Assembly: GCA_047602055.1 (NCBI GenBank)
Contig: JASGIG010000001.1
Location: 4,526,001-4,590,000, forward strand
Source: JAODBQ01 sp047602055
Lineage (GTDB): Bacteria; Actinomycetota; Acidimicrobiia; Acidimicrobiales; Ilumatobacteraceae
Length of the DNA: 64,000 nt
Reading direction: 5' to 3'
Shown here: positions 1 through 8,575 of the stretch, piece after piece
Numbering within the stretch: the stretch's first letter is position 1
Layout: each line of letters starts with the position of its first letter
The notes under the pieces: generated by a model
The model's input: the letters and a program-made list of their open reading frames with translations, nothing else
Told to the model about the DNA's origin: nothing
The model's database searches: none
Program-made: the position numbers and the translations under genes

Positions 1-1
1 C

Positions 2-361
2 TACGAGGCTCCGCACCGCATCGAGCGCACGGTGGCCGACCTCGCCGCAGCGTGCGGCGACGAGCGCCGCGTCGTCCTGGCCCGTGAGCTGACCAAGCTT
101 CACGAGGAGGTCTGGCGCGGCACCCTCGCCGAGGCAAGCGCCCACCTGGCGGCGACCCCACCGCGTGGCGAGTTCGTCGTCGTCCTCGCCGGCGTCCCTG
201 CCGTCGACCCGGATCAGGTGACCGACGAGCAGGTCCGCGAGGCGTTGCGCATGGCACTGGCCGATGGCGCCGATCGGCGGGCGGCCATCGCTACGGTGGT
301 TGCCGACCTGCACGTCCCCAAGCGCCGTGCCTACGACATCGCCCTGACCCTCCCCCGCTGA
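2..361 (+). CDS. rsmI: RsmI, 16S rRNA C1402 2'-O-methyltransferase, C-terminal part
   Basis: This is the 3' end of a gene that begins before the window; the frame is open from base 2. The visible protein starts YEAPHRIERT, the signature of the RsmI family, followed by VVLARELTKLHEEVWRGTL, also typical. RsmI uses S-adenosylmethionine to methylate the ribose of C1402 in the decoding centre of 16S rRNA. The last 50 or so residues (from DGADRRAAIATVVADLHVPK) match the small helical C-terminal extension of RsmI proteins. The HAD phosphatase gene follows on the same strand 29 bases later. Function is inferred from motifs and is firm for the family; only the catalytic N-terminal half is out of view. 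Confidence 0.9.
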   Translation, partial: YEAPHRIERTVADLAAACGDERRVVLARELTKLHEEVWRGTLAEASAHLAATPPRGEFVVVLAGVPAVDPDQVTDEQVREALRMALADGADRRAAIATVVADLHVPKRRAYDIALTLPR

Positions 362-390
362 GCCCGCCCCCGACGAGCAGCGAGCCACGC

Positions 391-1179
391 ATGTCCGAGC
401 TCACCGAGTACGCATCCACCGGACCGTCCGCCGCCTTCTTCGATCTCGACCGCACGCTGATCAGCGGCTCGTCGGTGTTCGTGTTCGGCGTCGCCGCGCT
501 GCGCGCCGGCCTCGTGCGCCGGCGCGACCTGGTCGGCGACGCCGTCGCCGCGGCGATGTTCCGGATGCGCGGCGCCGACGACGACACGACGGCGGGCGTG
601 CGCGACCGCATCCTCGGCGCCGTCGAGGGCATCGCCTACGACGACCTCGTGGCCCTCAACGCCCAGATCGTGCCGAAGCTGATCGCCAAGGTCCGCCTCG
701 AGGCGCAGCGTCTCGTCGACCTGCACCGCCACGCCGGCCGGGCGACGTTCATCGTCTCGGCGTCGCCCGTCGAGCTGGTCGAGCCGCTGGCCCAGGCGCT
801 CGGGATGACCGGTGGGATCGGCACGCGCAGCGAGATCGTCGACGGCCGCTACACGGGCGAGCTGGCGGGGCCGTTCTGCTACGCCGAGGGCAAGGTCGAG
901 GCGATCGCCGAGCTCGCCCGCTGGGAGGGCTTCGACCTCCACCAGTGCTACGCGTACAGCGACTCGGCCAGCGACCTGCCGATGCTGCGCGCCGTCGGCC
1001 ACCCCGTCGCCGTCAACCCGGACGGCCGGCTGGAGCGCATCGCCCACGACGAGGGCTGGCCGATCGTCGTGTTCAGCAGGCGCACCAAGGCCGTCGTGCG
1101 CCGCACCACCCGGGCGGTCGGCGCGGTCGGCCTGACCGCGGGCGGGTTCGCGGCGGGCGTCCGCTGGGCCCGCCGTTGA
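391..1179 (+). CDS. HAD-IB family phosphatase (SerB-like)
   Basis: A 262-residue HAD-superfamily subclass IB hydrolase. Motif I is FFDLDRTLISGSS (about residues 17-29, with the nucleophile Asp and the +2 Asp), motif II is the Ser in FIVSASP, the motif III lysine is in AEGKVEA, and motif IV is SDSASDLPML. Members remove phosphate from phosphoserine-like or lysophospholipid-type substrates; the substrate cannot be told from the sequence. The C-terminus after the core (SRRTKAVVRR then a Gly/Ala-rich stretch) could be a basic linker plus one weak membrane segment, as seen in the HAD-IB proteins linked to phospholipid acyltransferases. It is followed on the same strand by a CysQ-like phosphatase. 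Confidence 0.85.
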   Translation: MSELTEYASTGPSAAFFDLDRTLISGSSVFVFGVAALRAGLVRRRDLVGDAVAAAMFRMRGADDDTTAGVRDRILGAVEGIAYDDLVALNAQIVPKLIAKVRLEAQRLVDLHRHAGRATFIVSASPVELVEPLAQALGMTGGIGTRSEIVDGRYTGELAGPFCYAEGKVEAIAELARWEGFDLHQCYAYSDSASDLPMLRAVGHPVAVNPDGRLERIAHDEGWPIVVFSRRTKAVVRRTTRAVGAVGLTAGGFAAGVRWARR

Positions 1180-1213
1180 ACCGCGGCCGGAAGTTGTGGG
1201 CAGACTGGGCGTG

Positions 1214-1981
1214 ATGGCCAGCGAGGAGACCGATGCAGCGCTGGCCACCCGGCTGGCCGTCGAGGCCGGGCGGGTGCTCGTCGAGGTCCGTGACACGCTG
1301 GCTGCCGAAGGCGCCTACCCCTGGCAGATCATGGACACGGGCGACCTCACCAGCCACCGCTTCCTGATGCAGGCGTTGCGCGAGGCGCGCCCCGACGACA
1401 TCGTCCTGTCCGAGGAGGGGACGGAGGACGTCCGCCGGTTCACTGCCGATCGGGTGTGGATCGTCGACCCCCTCGACGGCACGAACGAGTTCGGCGAGTA
1501 CGGGCGCCACGACTGGGCGGTTCACGTCGCCCTGTGGGAGCGCGGCTCGCTGACCGCCGGCGCCGTGAGCCTGCCGATGCTCGACGCGGTGTTCGCCACC
1601 GATCCGGCGCCGGTGCTCCAGCCGACCGGGCGCGACCGGCCCCGCCTGGTGACCTCGCGGACGCGCAACCCGTACTCGGCGGTGATCGTCGCCAACGCAC
1701 TGGGTGCCGACGCCGTGCGGCTCGGCTCGGCCGGGGCCAAGGCGATGGCCGTCGTGCTCGGCGAGGCCGACATCTACGTGCACGACGGCGGGATGTACCA
1801 GTGGGACTCCGCCGCGCCGGCCGCAGTGGCGACGGCCGCCGGCCTGCACGTCAGCCGGATCGACGGCTCGCCGATGATCTACAACGAGCACGACCCGTGG
1901 CTGCCGGATTTCCTGGTGTGCCGCCGCGAGCTCGCCGACGACGTGCTCGCCGCGCTGAACGACCGCTTCGGCCGGCGGTGA
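1214..1981 (+). CDS. cysQ: CysQ/inositol-monophosphatase family phosphatase
   Basis: A 255-residue member of the Mg-dependent, Li-sensitive phosphatase family. Metal-binding motifs are clear: SEEGTED near residues 66-72, DPLDGTNEF at 85-93 and WDSAAPAAV in the C-terminal half. In actinomycetes the closest functional group is CysQ, which dephosphorylates 3'-phosphoadenosine 5'-phosphate and keeps sulfate assimilation running; an inositol or fructose phosphatase role cannot be excluded. I chose ATG 1214 rather than the GTG three bases upstream or the farther start at 1196 because family alignments begin close to this point. The stop is followed at once by a degenerate copy of repeat element A on the opposite strand. 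Confidence 0.8.
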   Translation: MASEETDAALATRLAVEAGRVLVEVRDTLAAEGAYPWQIMDTGDLTSHRFLMQALREARPDDIVLSEEGTEDVRRFTADRVWIVDPLDGTNEFGEYGRHDWAVHVALWERGSLTAGAVSLPMLDAVFATDPAPVLQPTGRDRPRLVTSRTRNPYSAVIVANALGADAVRLGSAGAKAMAVVLGEADIYVHDGGMYQWDSAAPAAVATAAGLHVSRIDGSPMIYNEHDPWLPDFLVCRRELADDVLAALNDRFGRR

Positions 1982-2075
1982 GTGAGCGCAGCGAGCTCGA
2001 TGACGGCCGAGCGACTGCCAGGGGGCCGGGCGTCGATGGGGCAGGCGCCGTGGGGGCGCAGCTCCCAGCAGGGAT
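1981..2075 (-). repeat. Element A, copy 1 (degenerate palindromic repeat)
   Basis: This copy shares the core CTGGCAGTCGCTCGG (minus strand) with copies at 26452, 30084 and 57121. A six-pair hairpin, arms 2052-2057 and 2061-2066 with a GCA loop, corresponds to hairpin I of the family, with one G-T pair. Hairpin II is not well kept here. The copy lies between the 3' end of the cysQ-like gene and an enoyl-CoA hydratase remnant. Confidence 0.6.
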
Positions 2076-2359
2076 GAGCTCGGCCCCGGGGGACGACTCC
2101 GGCATCGAGCTGAAGGCGACCCGCTTCGAGGTCGACGGGCCGGTCGCGCCGAGCGCGGCGGCTACGACACCCGGATGCTGGTGACGAACGCCGGCCCGAA
2201 CGCCGTCGCATGACCAAGCAGATCGCCACCGACCTGCTGCGCCACGACCCGGCGGCGTCGATCGCCGACTCACTGCGGCTGCTCGACTCGGCGACCGGCA
2301 CCGCCGGGTACCGCGAGGGCGTCGCCGCCCTCCGCGAGAAGCGTCCTCCGAAGTTCTGA
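2074..2359 (+). pseudogene. Enoyl-CoA hydratase remnant (deleted and frameshifted)
   Basis: Three pieces of a crotonase-family protein survive. An N-terminal piece starting at ATG 2074 reads IELKATRFEVDGPVA, a typical first strand. It runs directly into a different frame reading YDTRMLVTNAGPNAVA, which belongs near the C-terminus. After a one-base shift at about 2209 it continues TKQIATDLLRHDP and ends GYREGVAALREKRPPKF, the classic C-terminal motif of enoyl-CoA hydratases. The whole middle (about 170 residues, including the oxyanion-hole glycines) is gone. No active enzyme is possible. An intact paralogue lies at 54263-55036. Assignment rests on motif recognition in short pieces. Confidence 0.7.
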
Positions 2360-2363
2360 CGTT

Positions 2364-2446
2364 CGTGCTCCGGTCGCCGCAAAGCGGCTCCCTGCGCCTG
2401 CCGTGCTCGCCGCCTCCGCTCCGCCTCGGCGCTCGGCGCCCGTCGC
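2364..2446 (+). repeat. Element B, copy 1 (3'-flanking stem-loop repeat)
   Basis: An 80-base repeat that begins 4 bases after the stop of the enoyl-CoA hydratase remnant, in the same direction. It opens CGTGCTCCGGTC and contains a stem GCCGC (2376-2380), loop AAA and GCGGC (2384-2388). The downstream part, GTGCTCGCCGCCTCCGCT, is the best conserved segment. Other copies are at 25092, 28938, 36076 and 45403 (minus). Confidence 0.8.
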
Positions 2447-2484
2447 GATCCGATTCACGCGAGCACATGTCCGTACGCCAGTCC

Positions 2485-2490
2485 TAAGCT
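2485..2490 (+). promoter_or_regulatory. Putative -10 box of a leaderless promoter
   Basis: TAAGCT lies six bases before ATG 2497, the spacing expected if transcription starts on the start codon. No Shine-Dalgarno sequence is present. Confidence 0.45.
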
Positions 2491-2496
2491 CCTGCA

Positions 2497-4579
2497 ATGT
2501 CGTTGGCACTCCCACGACGGGGGGGATCCGTCACGTCACCTGGGCCGACGCTGCCCGGGCTGCGCATCGCCGCGACGGCGTCGCTCGCCGCCGGAGCGGT
2601 CCACGCCGCGGCCGCCGGCGTCCACGCCGAGCACGCCGACCTCGCTCGCCTGTTCGTCGCCTTCGCCGCCGCCCAGCTCGGTGCCGGCCTGTTCGCCCTG
2701 CTGCGCCCGAACCGGATCGCCGGCTGGCTGATCGCCGCCGTCAACGCCGCGGCGGTCGCCGGCTGGGCACTCACCCGGGTCACCGGGATCAGCTGGATCG
2801 ACGGGCTGCAGACCCGCGAGGACCCGCAGTTCGCCGACGCGGTGTGCGCCGGCCTCGGCATGGTCGCCGTCGCCGGGGCGCTCGCCGCGGTGCTCATCGG
2901 CTGGCAGCACGGCGCCGACGACGGCGACGCAGACACGCCGGCCGCCACCGGCGCGCGCACGGTGCTCGCCTCCGCGGCGCCGATCGTCGCCATCGCCGCG
3001 CTGGCCGTGCCGGCGATGTTCGTCGGCGGCACCACCACCCACAGCCACGACTCGGCGGCCGCCGCGCACGGCCACGGCACCGATGCGACCGGCACCGCCG
3101 TCCATGACCACAGCGCCGCCACCGGGCCGACGACGACGTTCGACGAGAGCCAGCCGCACACCCACGACGCCGACGGGAAGCTCGGTGGCGATCCCGGGGA
3201 CCACCGTCGACGAGAGCCAGCCGCACGACCACGGCACGACGGCCACCACGAGCGCCACGGCGCTGGCCACTGACGGGACGCCGCTGCGGCCCTGGCCGCG
3301 CCCGTGGGACCCCGCCGAACCGATCGACGTCGGCGGGGTCGCCGGCGTCAGCACGGTGCAGGAGGCCCGCGCCGTCCAGCTGATCCAGGGCACGCTCGCC
3401 GACCTGCCGAAGTACGCCGATCCGGCCACCGCCGTTGCCGACGGCTACGCCTCGATCGGCGACGCCGGCACGGGCAGCGAGCACTACATCAAGAACAGCC
3501 TGATCGAGGACGGCGACCTGCTCGACCCGAAGGCGCCGGAGAGCCTCGTCTACGACGTCGCCGCCGACGGCACGCGCACGCTGGCGGGGGCGATGTACAT
3601 CGCCAGCGCCCGGCCTGCGGACGACCCGTCGCTCACCGACTGGGCCGGCCCGCTGATGACCTGGCACGTCCACAACAACCTGTGCTGGGGCGTCGGCGAC
3701 GACGGCAGGCCGAAGGTCGTCGGGCTCACCGACGCCAACGGCAAGTGCGCCCGCGGCGTGCAGGCCGGCGGCGAGAACCCGATGGTCCACGTGTGGATCG
3801 TCCCCCGCGAGTGCGGCGTGTTCTCGGCGCTCGAAGGCGTGGGCGCCGGCAACGCCGCCCCGTCGGTCGGCGAGCGCACCGACCAGTGCACGACGGGCCA
3901 CGACCACGGCACCGGCACCGGCACCGGCACGGCGACCACCACTGCCGCCAGCACCGGGGGCACGTCGTTGCAGTTCGACCCGAGCAAGCCGATCGACCTC
4001 AGCGGCACGCCCGGCGTGACCCCCGAGCAGCAGGCGGCGGCGGAGAACCTGGTGGCGATCAACATCGTCCGCCTGCCGCAGTGGGCCGACTACCACACCG
4101 CCGAGGCCGCCGGCTACGAGAGCATCGGCGACGCCGGGACCGGCTTCGAGCACTTCATCAAGTGGGACTCGATCGACGACGACGTGTCCCTCGACCCGGA
4201 CCATCCCGAGAGCCTCGTGTACACACCGCAGCCAGACGGGTCGAAGCAGCTCGTCTCGGCGATGTACATGCTCCCCGACACGGTGGCGCTGGCCGACGTG
4301 CCCGACATCGGCGGGGCGCTGATGCAGTGGCACGTCCACGACAACCTGTGCTTCACCACGGACCCGGTCGCCCCGAAGGTCGCCGGCCTCACCAGGGCCG
4401 ACGGCTCGTGCCCGACCGGCCTCCAGAAGTTCCGCCCGGCACCGATGATCCACGTGTGGATCACCCCGAACAAGTGTGGCCCGTTCTCCGCGCTGGAAGG
4501 CGTCGGCGCCGGTCAGGTCCTGCCAGGCGAGACCACCAACTGCGACCACGTCCACGGCAGCACCGGGCTGCTCGGCTGA
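2497..4579 (+). CDS. His-rich membrane protein with two WHVH/NLC domains (one apparent frameshift)
   Basis: The reading frame opens at ATG 2497 with about four hydrophobic helices (residues 25-185), followed by a His/Asp-rich linker (HSHDS, HGHG, HDHS, DESQPHTH). It is interrupted at a GGGG run at 3196-3199. Removing one G gives DPGTTVDESQPHDHG and one protein of about 693 residues. After the linker come two copies of the same domain (about 3330-3880 and 3980-4560). Each holds SIGDAGTG, a PESLVY segment, LMxWHVHxNLC, HVWI and CGxFSALEGVGAG, with paired cysteines. A further HDHG linker separates the copies. I do not know a function. His-rich linkers plus the WHVH and HVWI motifs suggest metal binding outside the cytoplasm. 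Without the shift correction, translation of the second part could restart at GTG 3185. Confidence 0.7.
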
Positions 4580-4585
4580 ACCGCC

Positions 4586-4606
4586 GCTCGGTCGCAGCTG
4601 CCGAGC
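4586..4606. terminator. Hairpin between convergent genes
   Basis: GCTCGG (4586-4591) pairs with CCGAGC (4601-4606) across a nine-base loop in the 34-base gap between two convergent genes. There is no T run, as is common in GC-rich genomes, so terminator function is only inferred from position. Confidence 0.4.
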
Positions 4607-4613
4607 GCGCCGC

Positions 4614-6125
4614 TCACGTCGCCGCGACCGCCCGCGCCGGCTTGACCCGGGCCCGGGCGCGCATCGTGCCCTCGGCGTCGCGGTCGCTGATGAACAGCGC
4701 CGCGCCGGCGGCCAGGAACGCCAGCAGCACCGACACGCCGAAGGCGATGTGGAAGCCGTCGAGCGCCCGGTCGATCAGCCCCGAATCGGCATCCGCACCG
4801 AGGACGCGGTCGAGCTGCATGTGCGTCGTCAGGATGCTGGCGAGCACGGCGACGCCGAGCGACACGCCGATCTGGCGCTGGGTGGAGAAGATCGAGCTGG
4901 CCCGCCCGGTGTCGGCCGGCGAGATCGTCGCGTAGCTCGCCGCCTGCATCGGGACGAACGCGAAGCCCATGCACAGCCCGCGCAGGAACATCAGGACGCG
5001 GATGGTCCACAGGCTGGTGTCCAGCCCGATCTGGGTGAACGTGGCGATCGTCAGGCCGGCGGCGAACAGCCCGCCGGCCATCAGCCGCCGCGGCCCGACG
5101 AGCGCGTACACGCGGCCGGCGACGAGCGAGGAGATCATGATGCCGAACGCCTGCGGGAAGGTGGTCAGGCCGGACGTCAGCGCGCTCTGGCCCCGTAGCA
5201 ACTGCAGGTACTGCGGCATCACGAACGTCAGGCCGAGGAAGCTGGCCATCGACAGCAGACCGACCACGTTGCACTGGCGGAACAGGCGGTCGCCGAGCAG
5301 CCGCAGGTCGAGCATCGGGCGGGGGATGCGCAGCTCCCAGATCACCATCAGCACCGCGCACAGCACGCCGAGCGCGCCGGTGACGAGCACCGACGGCGAC
5401 GTCCAGCCGCTGAGCGGCCCGTCGCTGAGCGCGAAGACCACCAAGGCCAGCGCGGCGCCGGACAGCACGAAGCCAGGGACGTCGAAGCGACTGGCGCTGC
5501 CCTCCCGGTCGTCGCGCAGGAAGCGGAAGCCGAACAGGAAGGCGAGGATGCCGATCGGGACGTTGACGATGAAGATCCAGTGCCAGCTGGCGTGGGTGAC
5601 GAGCAGGCCACCGAGCACCGGGCCGAGCGCCGGAGCGCACAGCGCAGGGATCATCACGATCATCGCCGCCCGGGCCCGCTCCGACGGCGGGAACGCCCGG
5701 TACAGCATGGCGATGCCGACCGGGGTGAGCATCCCGCCGCCGACGCCCTGGAGGATCCGGAACGCGATCAGCTGTCCCATCGTCTGCGACAGCGCGCACA
5801 GCAGCGAGCCGCCGGTGAACGCCATCAGCGCGAACAGGAAGACCTTCTTGGTGCCGTAGCGGTCCCCCAGCCAGCCCGAGGCGGGGATCCACACGGCGAG
5901 GCTGATCGTGTAGCCGAGCACCACCCACTCGGCGTTGTTGGAGTGGAACTGCTCCCCGAGCGGGACGACGGCGACGTTGACGATCGTCGAGTCGAGGATG
6001 TCGAGGAACAGTGCCGTGACGTAGACGATGCCGACGACCCACTTGTACTGCATCGCCCGGCCGAGGACCTGGACGATCTCCTCGTGGCCGGAGGGAGCCT
6101 CGGGAGCGGTCGTCTCGGCGGTCAC
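4614..6125 (-). CDS. DHA2-family MFS drug/proton antiporter
   Basis: A 503-residue transporter with about 14 hydrophobic helices, as usual for the DHA2 branch of the major facilitator superfamily. Motif A appears as GWLGDRYGTKKVFL after helix 2, and motif C-like GPVLGGLL follows helix 5. The first helix carries LDILDSTIVNVAVVPL, typical of EmrB/QacA-type exporters. It probably exports hydrophobic toxic compounds in exchange for protons; substrates cannot be predicted. GTG 6125 was chosen because the upstream in-frame region is antisense to the next gene and the family begins here. No regulator gene lies beside it. Confidence 0.85.
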   Translation of the reverse strand: MTAETTAPEAPSGHEEIVQVLGRAMQYKWVVGIVYVTALFLDILDSTIVNVAVVPLGEQFHSNNAEWVVLGYTISLAVWIPASGWLGDRYGTKKVFLFALMAFTGGSLLCALSQTMGQLIAFRILQGVGGGMLTPVGIAMLYRAFPPSERARAAMIVMIPALCAPALGPVLGGLLVTHASWHWIFIVNVPIGILAFLFGFRFLRDDREGSASRFDVPGFVLSGAALALVVFALSDGPLSGWTSPSVLVTGALGVLCAVLMVIWELRIPRPMLDLRLLGDRLFRQCNVVGLLSMASFLGLTFVMPQYLQLLRGQSALTSGLTTFPQAFGIMISSLVAGRVYALVGPRRLMAGGLFAAGLTIATFTQIGLDTSLWTIRVLMFLRGLCMGFAFVPMQAASYATISPADTGRASSIFSTQRQIGVSLGVAVLASILTTHMQLDRVLGADADSGLIDRALDGFHIAFGVSVLLAFLAAGAALFISDRDAEGTMRARARVKPARAVAAT

Positions 6126-6180
6126 GGGGGCACCGTATCCCTCTCGAATGTTCGGGCACGACATCGGCACTCGCGTCGCG

Positions 6181-6933
6181 TCAGGGCGTCCAGACCTGCT
6201 CGGCGGACGTGATCTGGCCGCCCTGCACCTGCAGCAGATAGGCGAACGGCGCGTAGACGTAACCGGCCGGCGCACCGACCTGCGCGGCGGGGTCGGCGAG
6301 GAGCGCGGCGAGCGTGTCGCCGCCGATCTCGTAGCTGTCCTGCGTGCTCGGATCGGCGACGGTGATCCGCCCGGCACCGAAGAACATCGGCATCGTGCCC
6401 GCTGGCGACTCCAGGGTGCCGTAGTCGTTGTCGCACCCGTCGTCGCCGAACTGCACCGTGCAGGCGTCGCCGAAGAACACCTGGACGAGCCGGAACGTGA
6501 CGAACTTCATGCCGGCGCCGGTGCCGGTGCCGGCGGCGGTGCCCCAGTACTGGCCGTCGTCGACCGTCAGCAACTGCTGGCTGGCCGGGTCCACCCACGA
6601 CGCGTCGATCGGATGGGTCACGTCCGGCACGGCCGGCGACGACGTCGGCGTGAAACCAGCGGGCGCGACGGTGGTCGGCGCTGCGGTGGTGCTCGTGTCC
6701 GCCACGGTCGACGTGCTCGACGTGCTCGACGACGAGGTCGTGGACGACGACGTGGCGCTCGACGTCGTCGGGCGAACGGTCGACGTCGTCACCACCGCGA
6801 CCGTGGTGCTCGATGCCGTGGCGATCGTGACCGAGGCCGTCGGGGGCGCCGACACGCTGTTGCTGGTGGTGTCCGAGCACGCCACGACGGCGACGAGCCC
6901 GGCGGCGACGATGATCAGCAGACGGGGACGCAC
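6181..6933 (-). CDS. Thr/Ser-rich secreted lipoprotein, function unknown
   Basis: A 250-residue protein starting at GTG 6933 with a lipoprotein signal: basic RPRLL, a hydrophobic stretch, then LVAVVAC. After the lipid cysteine comes about 70 residues of Thr/Ser-rich low complexity (TTSSATSSSTTSSS type), a probable flexible or glycosylated spacer. The folded part (about residue 100 onward) contains SWVDPASQQLLTVDDGQYWG, two cysteines (ACTVQF and GCDND) that may form a disulfide, and FFGAGRITVADP. I recognise no characterised family. Divergent from the ABC1 kinase gene. Cell-surface location follows from the lipobox; the rest is unknown. Confidence 0.7.
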   Translation of the reverse strand: MRPRLLIIVAAGLVAVVACSDTTSNSVSAPPTASVTIATASSTTVAVVTTSTVRPTTSSATSSSTTSSSSTSSTSTVADTSTTAAPTTVAPAGFTPTSSPAVPDVTHPIDASWVDPASQQLLTVDDGQYWGTAAGTGTGAGMKFVTFRLVQVFFGDACTVQFGDDGCDNDYGTLESPAGTMPMFFGAGRITVADPSTQDSYEIGGDTLAALLADPAAQVGAPAGYVYAPFAYLLQVQGGQITSAEQVWTP

Positions 6934-6979
6934 CCCGACGAGTGTTGCAGGGTGCCGCGCGCCTGCGATCATGCCCGGG

Positions 6980-8575
6980 ATGTCTGCGTCGCCCGACACC
7001 GGCTGGGGTGCCTTCACCGAGAGCGGCCCGTGGGTGCTCGAGCGCGACGAGATCGCCTGGCTGCCGATCTCGGTGAAGCTGCGCGCCGCGACTCGTGCCG
7101 AAGTGCCCGATCTCACCCGCACCCGCAGGATCCCGCCCGGCACGCGGGTCAGCTCCGTCGTACGGACGCTCGGCGGCGCGCTCGGACCGTGGTGGTGGAA
7201 GCGCCGCCGTGGTCGCTTCGCCGACTCCGAGGCCAGCCGCACCGACATCTCCCGCCGCCTGCGCACCGCCGCCGAGCGCCTCGGCCCGACGTACATCAAG
7301 CTCGGCCAGATCATCTCCAGCGGCGAGGGGCTGTTCCCCGAGGAGCTGGTCACCGAGTTCAAGCTGTGCCGGGACCAGGTGCCCGCCGAGCCGTTCACGA
7401 CGGTCCGCCTGATCGTCGAGAGCGACCTCGGCGCCCGCCTGGAGGACGTCTTCGCCACGTTCGACACCACGCCGATCGCCGCAGCATCGATCGCCCAGGT
7501 CCACGCGGCGACGCTGCGCACCGGCGAGGAGGTCGTCGTCAAGGTGCAGCGCGCCGCCGTCGCCCGCCTGGTCCACAAGGACCTGCGGGTGATGAGCTGG
7601 CTCGCGCCGTTCCTCGTCGGGCGGATCCCGATCGCCTCGCTGGCCAACCCGCCGGCGCTCGTCGAGCTGTTCGCCGAGACGATCGTCGAGGAGCTCGACT
7701 TCCGCCTCGAGGCGGCGAACATGGTCGACGTCGCCACGATGCTGCACGACCTCGACCAGACCGGCTACGTCGTCCCGCGGCCGCACCCGACGCTGGTCAC
7801 CCGGCGGGTGCTGGTGATGGAGCGGCTGCGCGGCTTCAACTTCGACGACGTCACCGGGATGCACGACGCCGGCATCGACACCGAGGCGGTCGTGCGCACG
7901 GCGATGATCGCGCTGATGGAGGGGGCGATGGTCGAGGGCGTGTTCCACGGCGACCTCCACGGCGGCAACCTGCTCGTCCTGCCCGACGGGCGCACCGGGC
8001 TGCTCGACTTCGGCATCGTCGGCCGGCTCAGCCACGAGCGGCGGATGGCCTTCCTGCGGATGATGGTCGGGGCGATCGCCAACGACACCAAGGGTCAGAT
8101 GGCGGCGATGCGCGACCTCGGCGCCCTGCCGCCCGACACCGATCTCGACGCGGTGATCCGCGACCTGCGCCTCGATCAGCCACCGGTCGACCCGACGACG
8201 CTGACCGGTGAGGAGCTGATCGCCGAGGTGCAGCGCGTCGTCAAGGCGCTGCTCGGCTACGGGGCGCGGATGCCCAAGGAGCTGATGCTGTACGTCAAGA
8301 ACATGGTGTTCCTCGACGGCGCGATCGCCCGGCTGGCGCCCGACCTCGACCTGCTCGCCGAGATCGCCAACATCTCGATGACGTTCACCGAGCGCCACGG
8401 AGCGCGCCTCGGCGCCGAGCTGGGCATCGACCCGAACAGCGTGCAGATGGACATGAACGGCGTGAAGGCCAGCTTCGGCGTCGACCCGTCGACCGACTCG
8501 CTGACGTACCGCGACCTGCAGAACCGGCGGCGGACGATCCAGAAGCGGATGCGCGAGCAGCAGGGCGGTCGCTGA
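6980..8575 (+). CDS. ABC1/UbiB-type atypical kinase
   Basis: A 531-residue member of the ABC1 (AarF/UbiB/ADCK) protein-kinase-like family. The diagnostic KLGQ motif is at residues 107-110 (GPTYIKLGQIISS), the Ala-rich nucleotide loop is AAASIAQVHAA, the lysine is in VVVKVQR, the catalytic-loop equivalent is FHGDLHGGNLLV and the metal motif is LLDFGIVGRL. Family members support isoprenoid-lipid (quinone) metabolism, probably as ATPases, and act at the membrane. ATG 6980 is used; ATG 6971 is possible. The stop codon is followed directly by the GTG of nucS, so the two are probably co-transcribed. Confidence 0.85.
   Translation: MSASPDTGWGAFTESGPWVLERDEIAWLPISVKLRAATRAEVPDLTRTRRIPPGTRVSSVVRTLGGALGPWWWKRRRGRFADSEASRTDISRRLRTAAERLGPTYIKLGQIISSGEGLFPEELVTEFKLCRDQVPAEPFTTVRLIVESDLGARLEDVFATFDTTPIAAASIAQVHAATLRTGEEVVVKVQRAAVARLVHKDLRVMSWLAPFLVGRIPIASLANPPALVELFAETIVEELDFRLEAANMVDVATMLHDLDQTGYVVPRPHPTLVTRRVLVMERLRGFNFDDVTGMHDAGIDTEAVVRTAMIALMEGAMVEGVFHGDLHGGNLLVLPDGRTGLLDFGIVGRLSHERRMAFLRMMVGAIANDTKGQMAAMRDLGALPPDTDLDAVIRDLRLDQPPVDPTTLTGEELIAEVQRVVKALLGYGARMPKELMLYVKNMVFLDGAIARLAPDLDLLAEIANISMTFTERHGARLGAELGIDPNSVQMDMNGVKASFGVDPSTDSLTYRDLQNRRRTIQKRMREQQGGR

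Noticed and set aside
3185..4579. Programmed ribosomal frameshifting in the His-rich protein
   Set aside because: The site is a plain GGGG run without a slippery heptamer or clear downstream pseudoknot, and similar single-base shifts occur in unrelated genes here.
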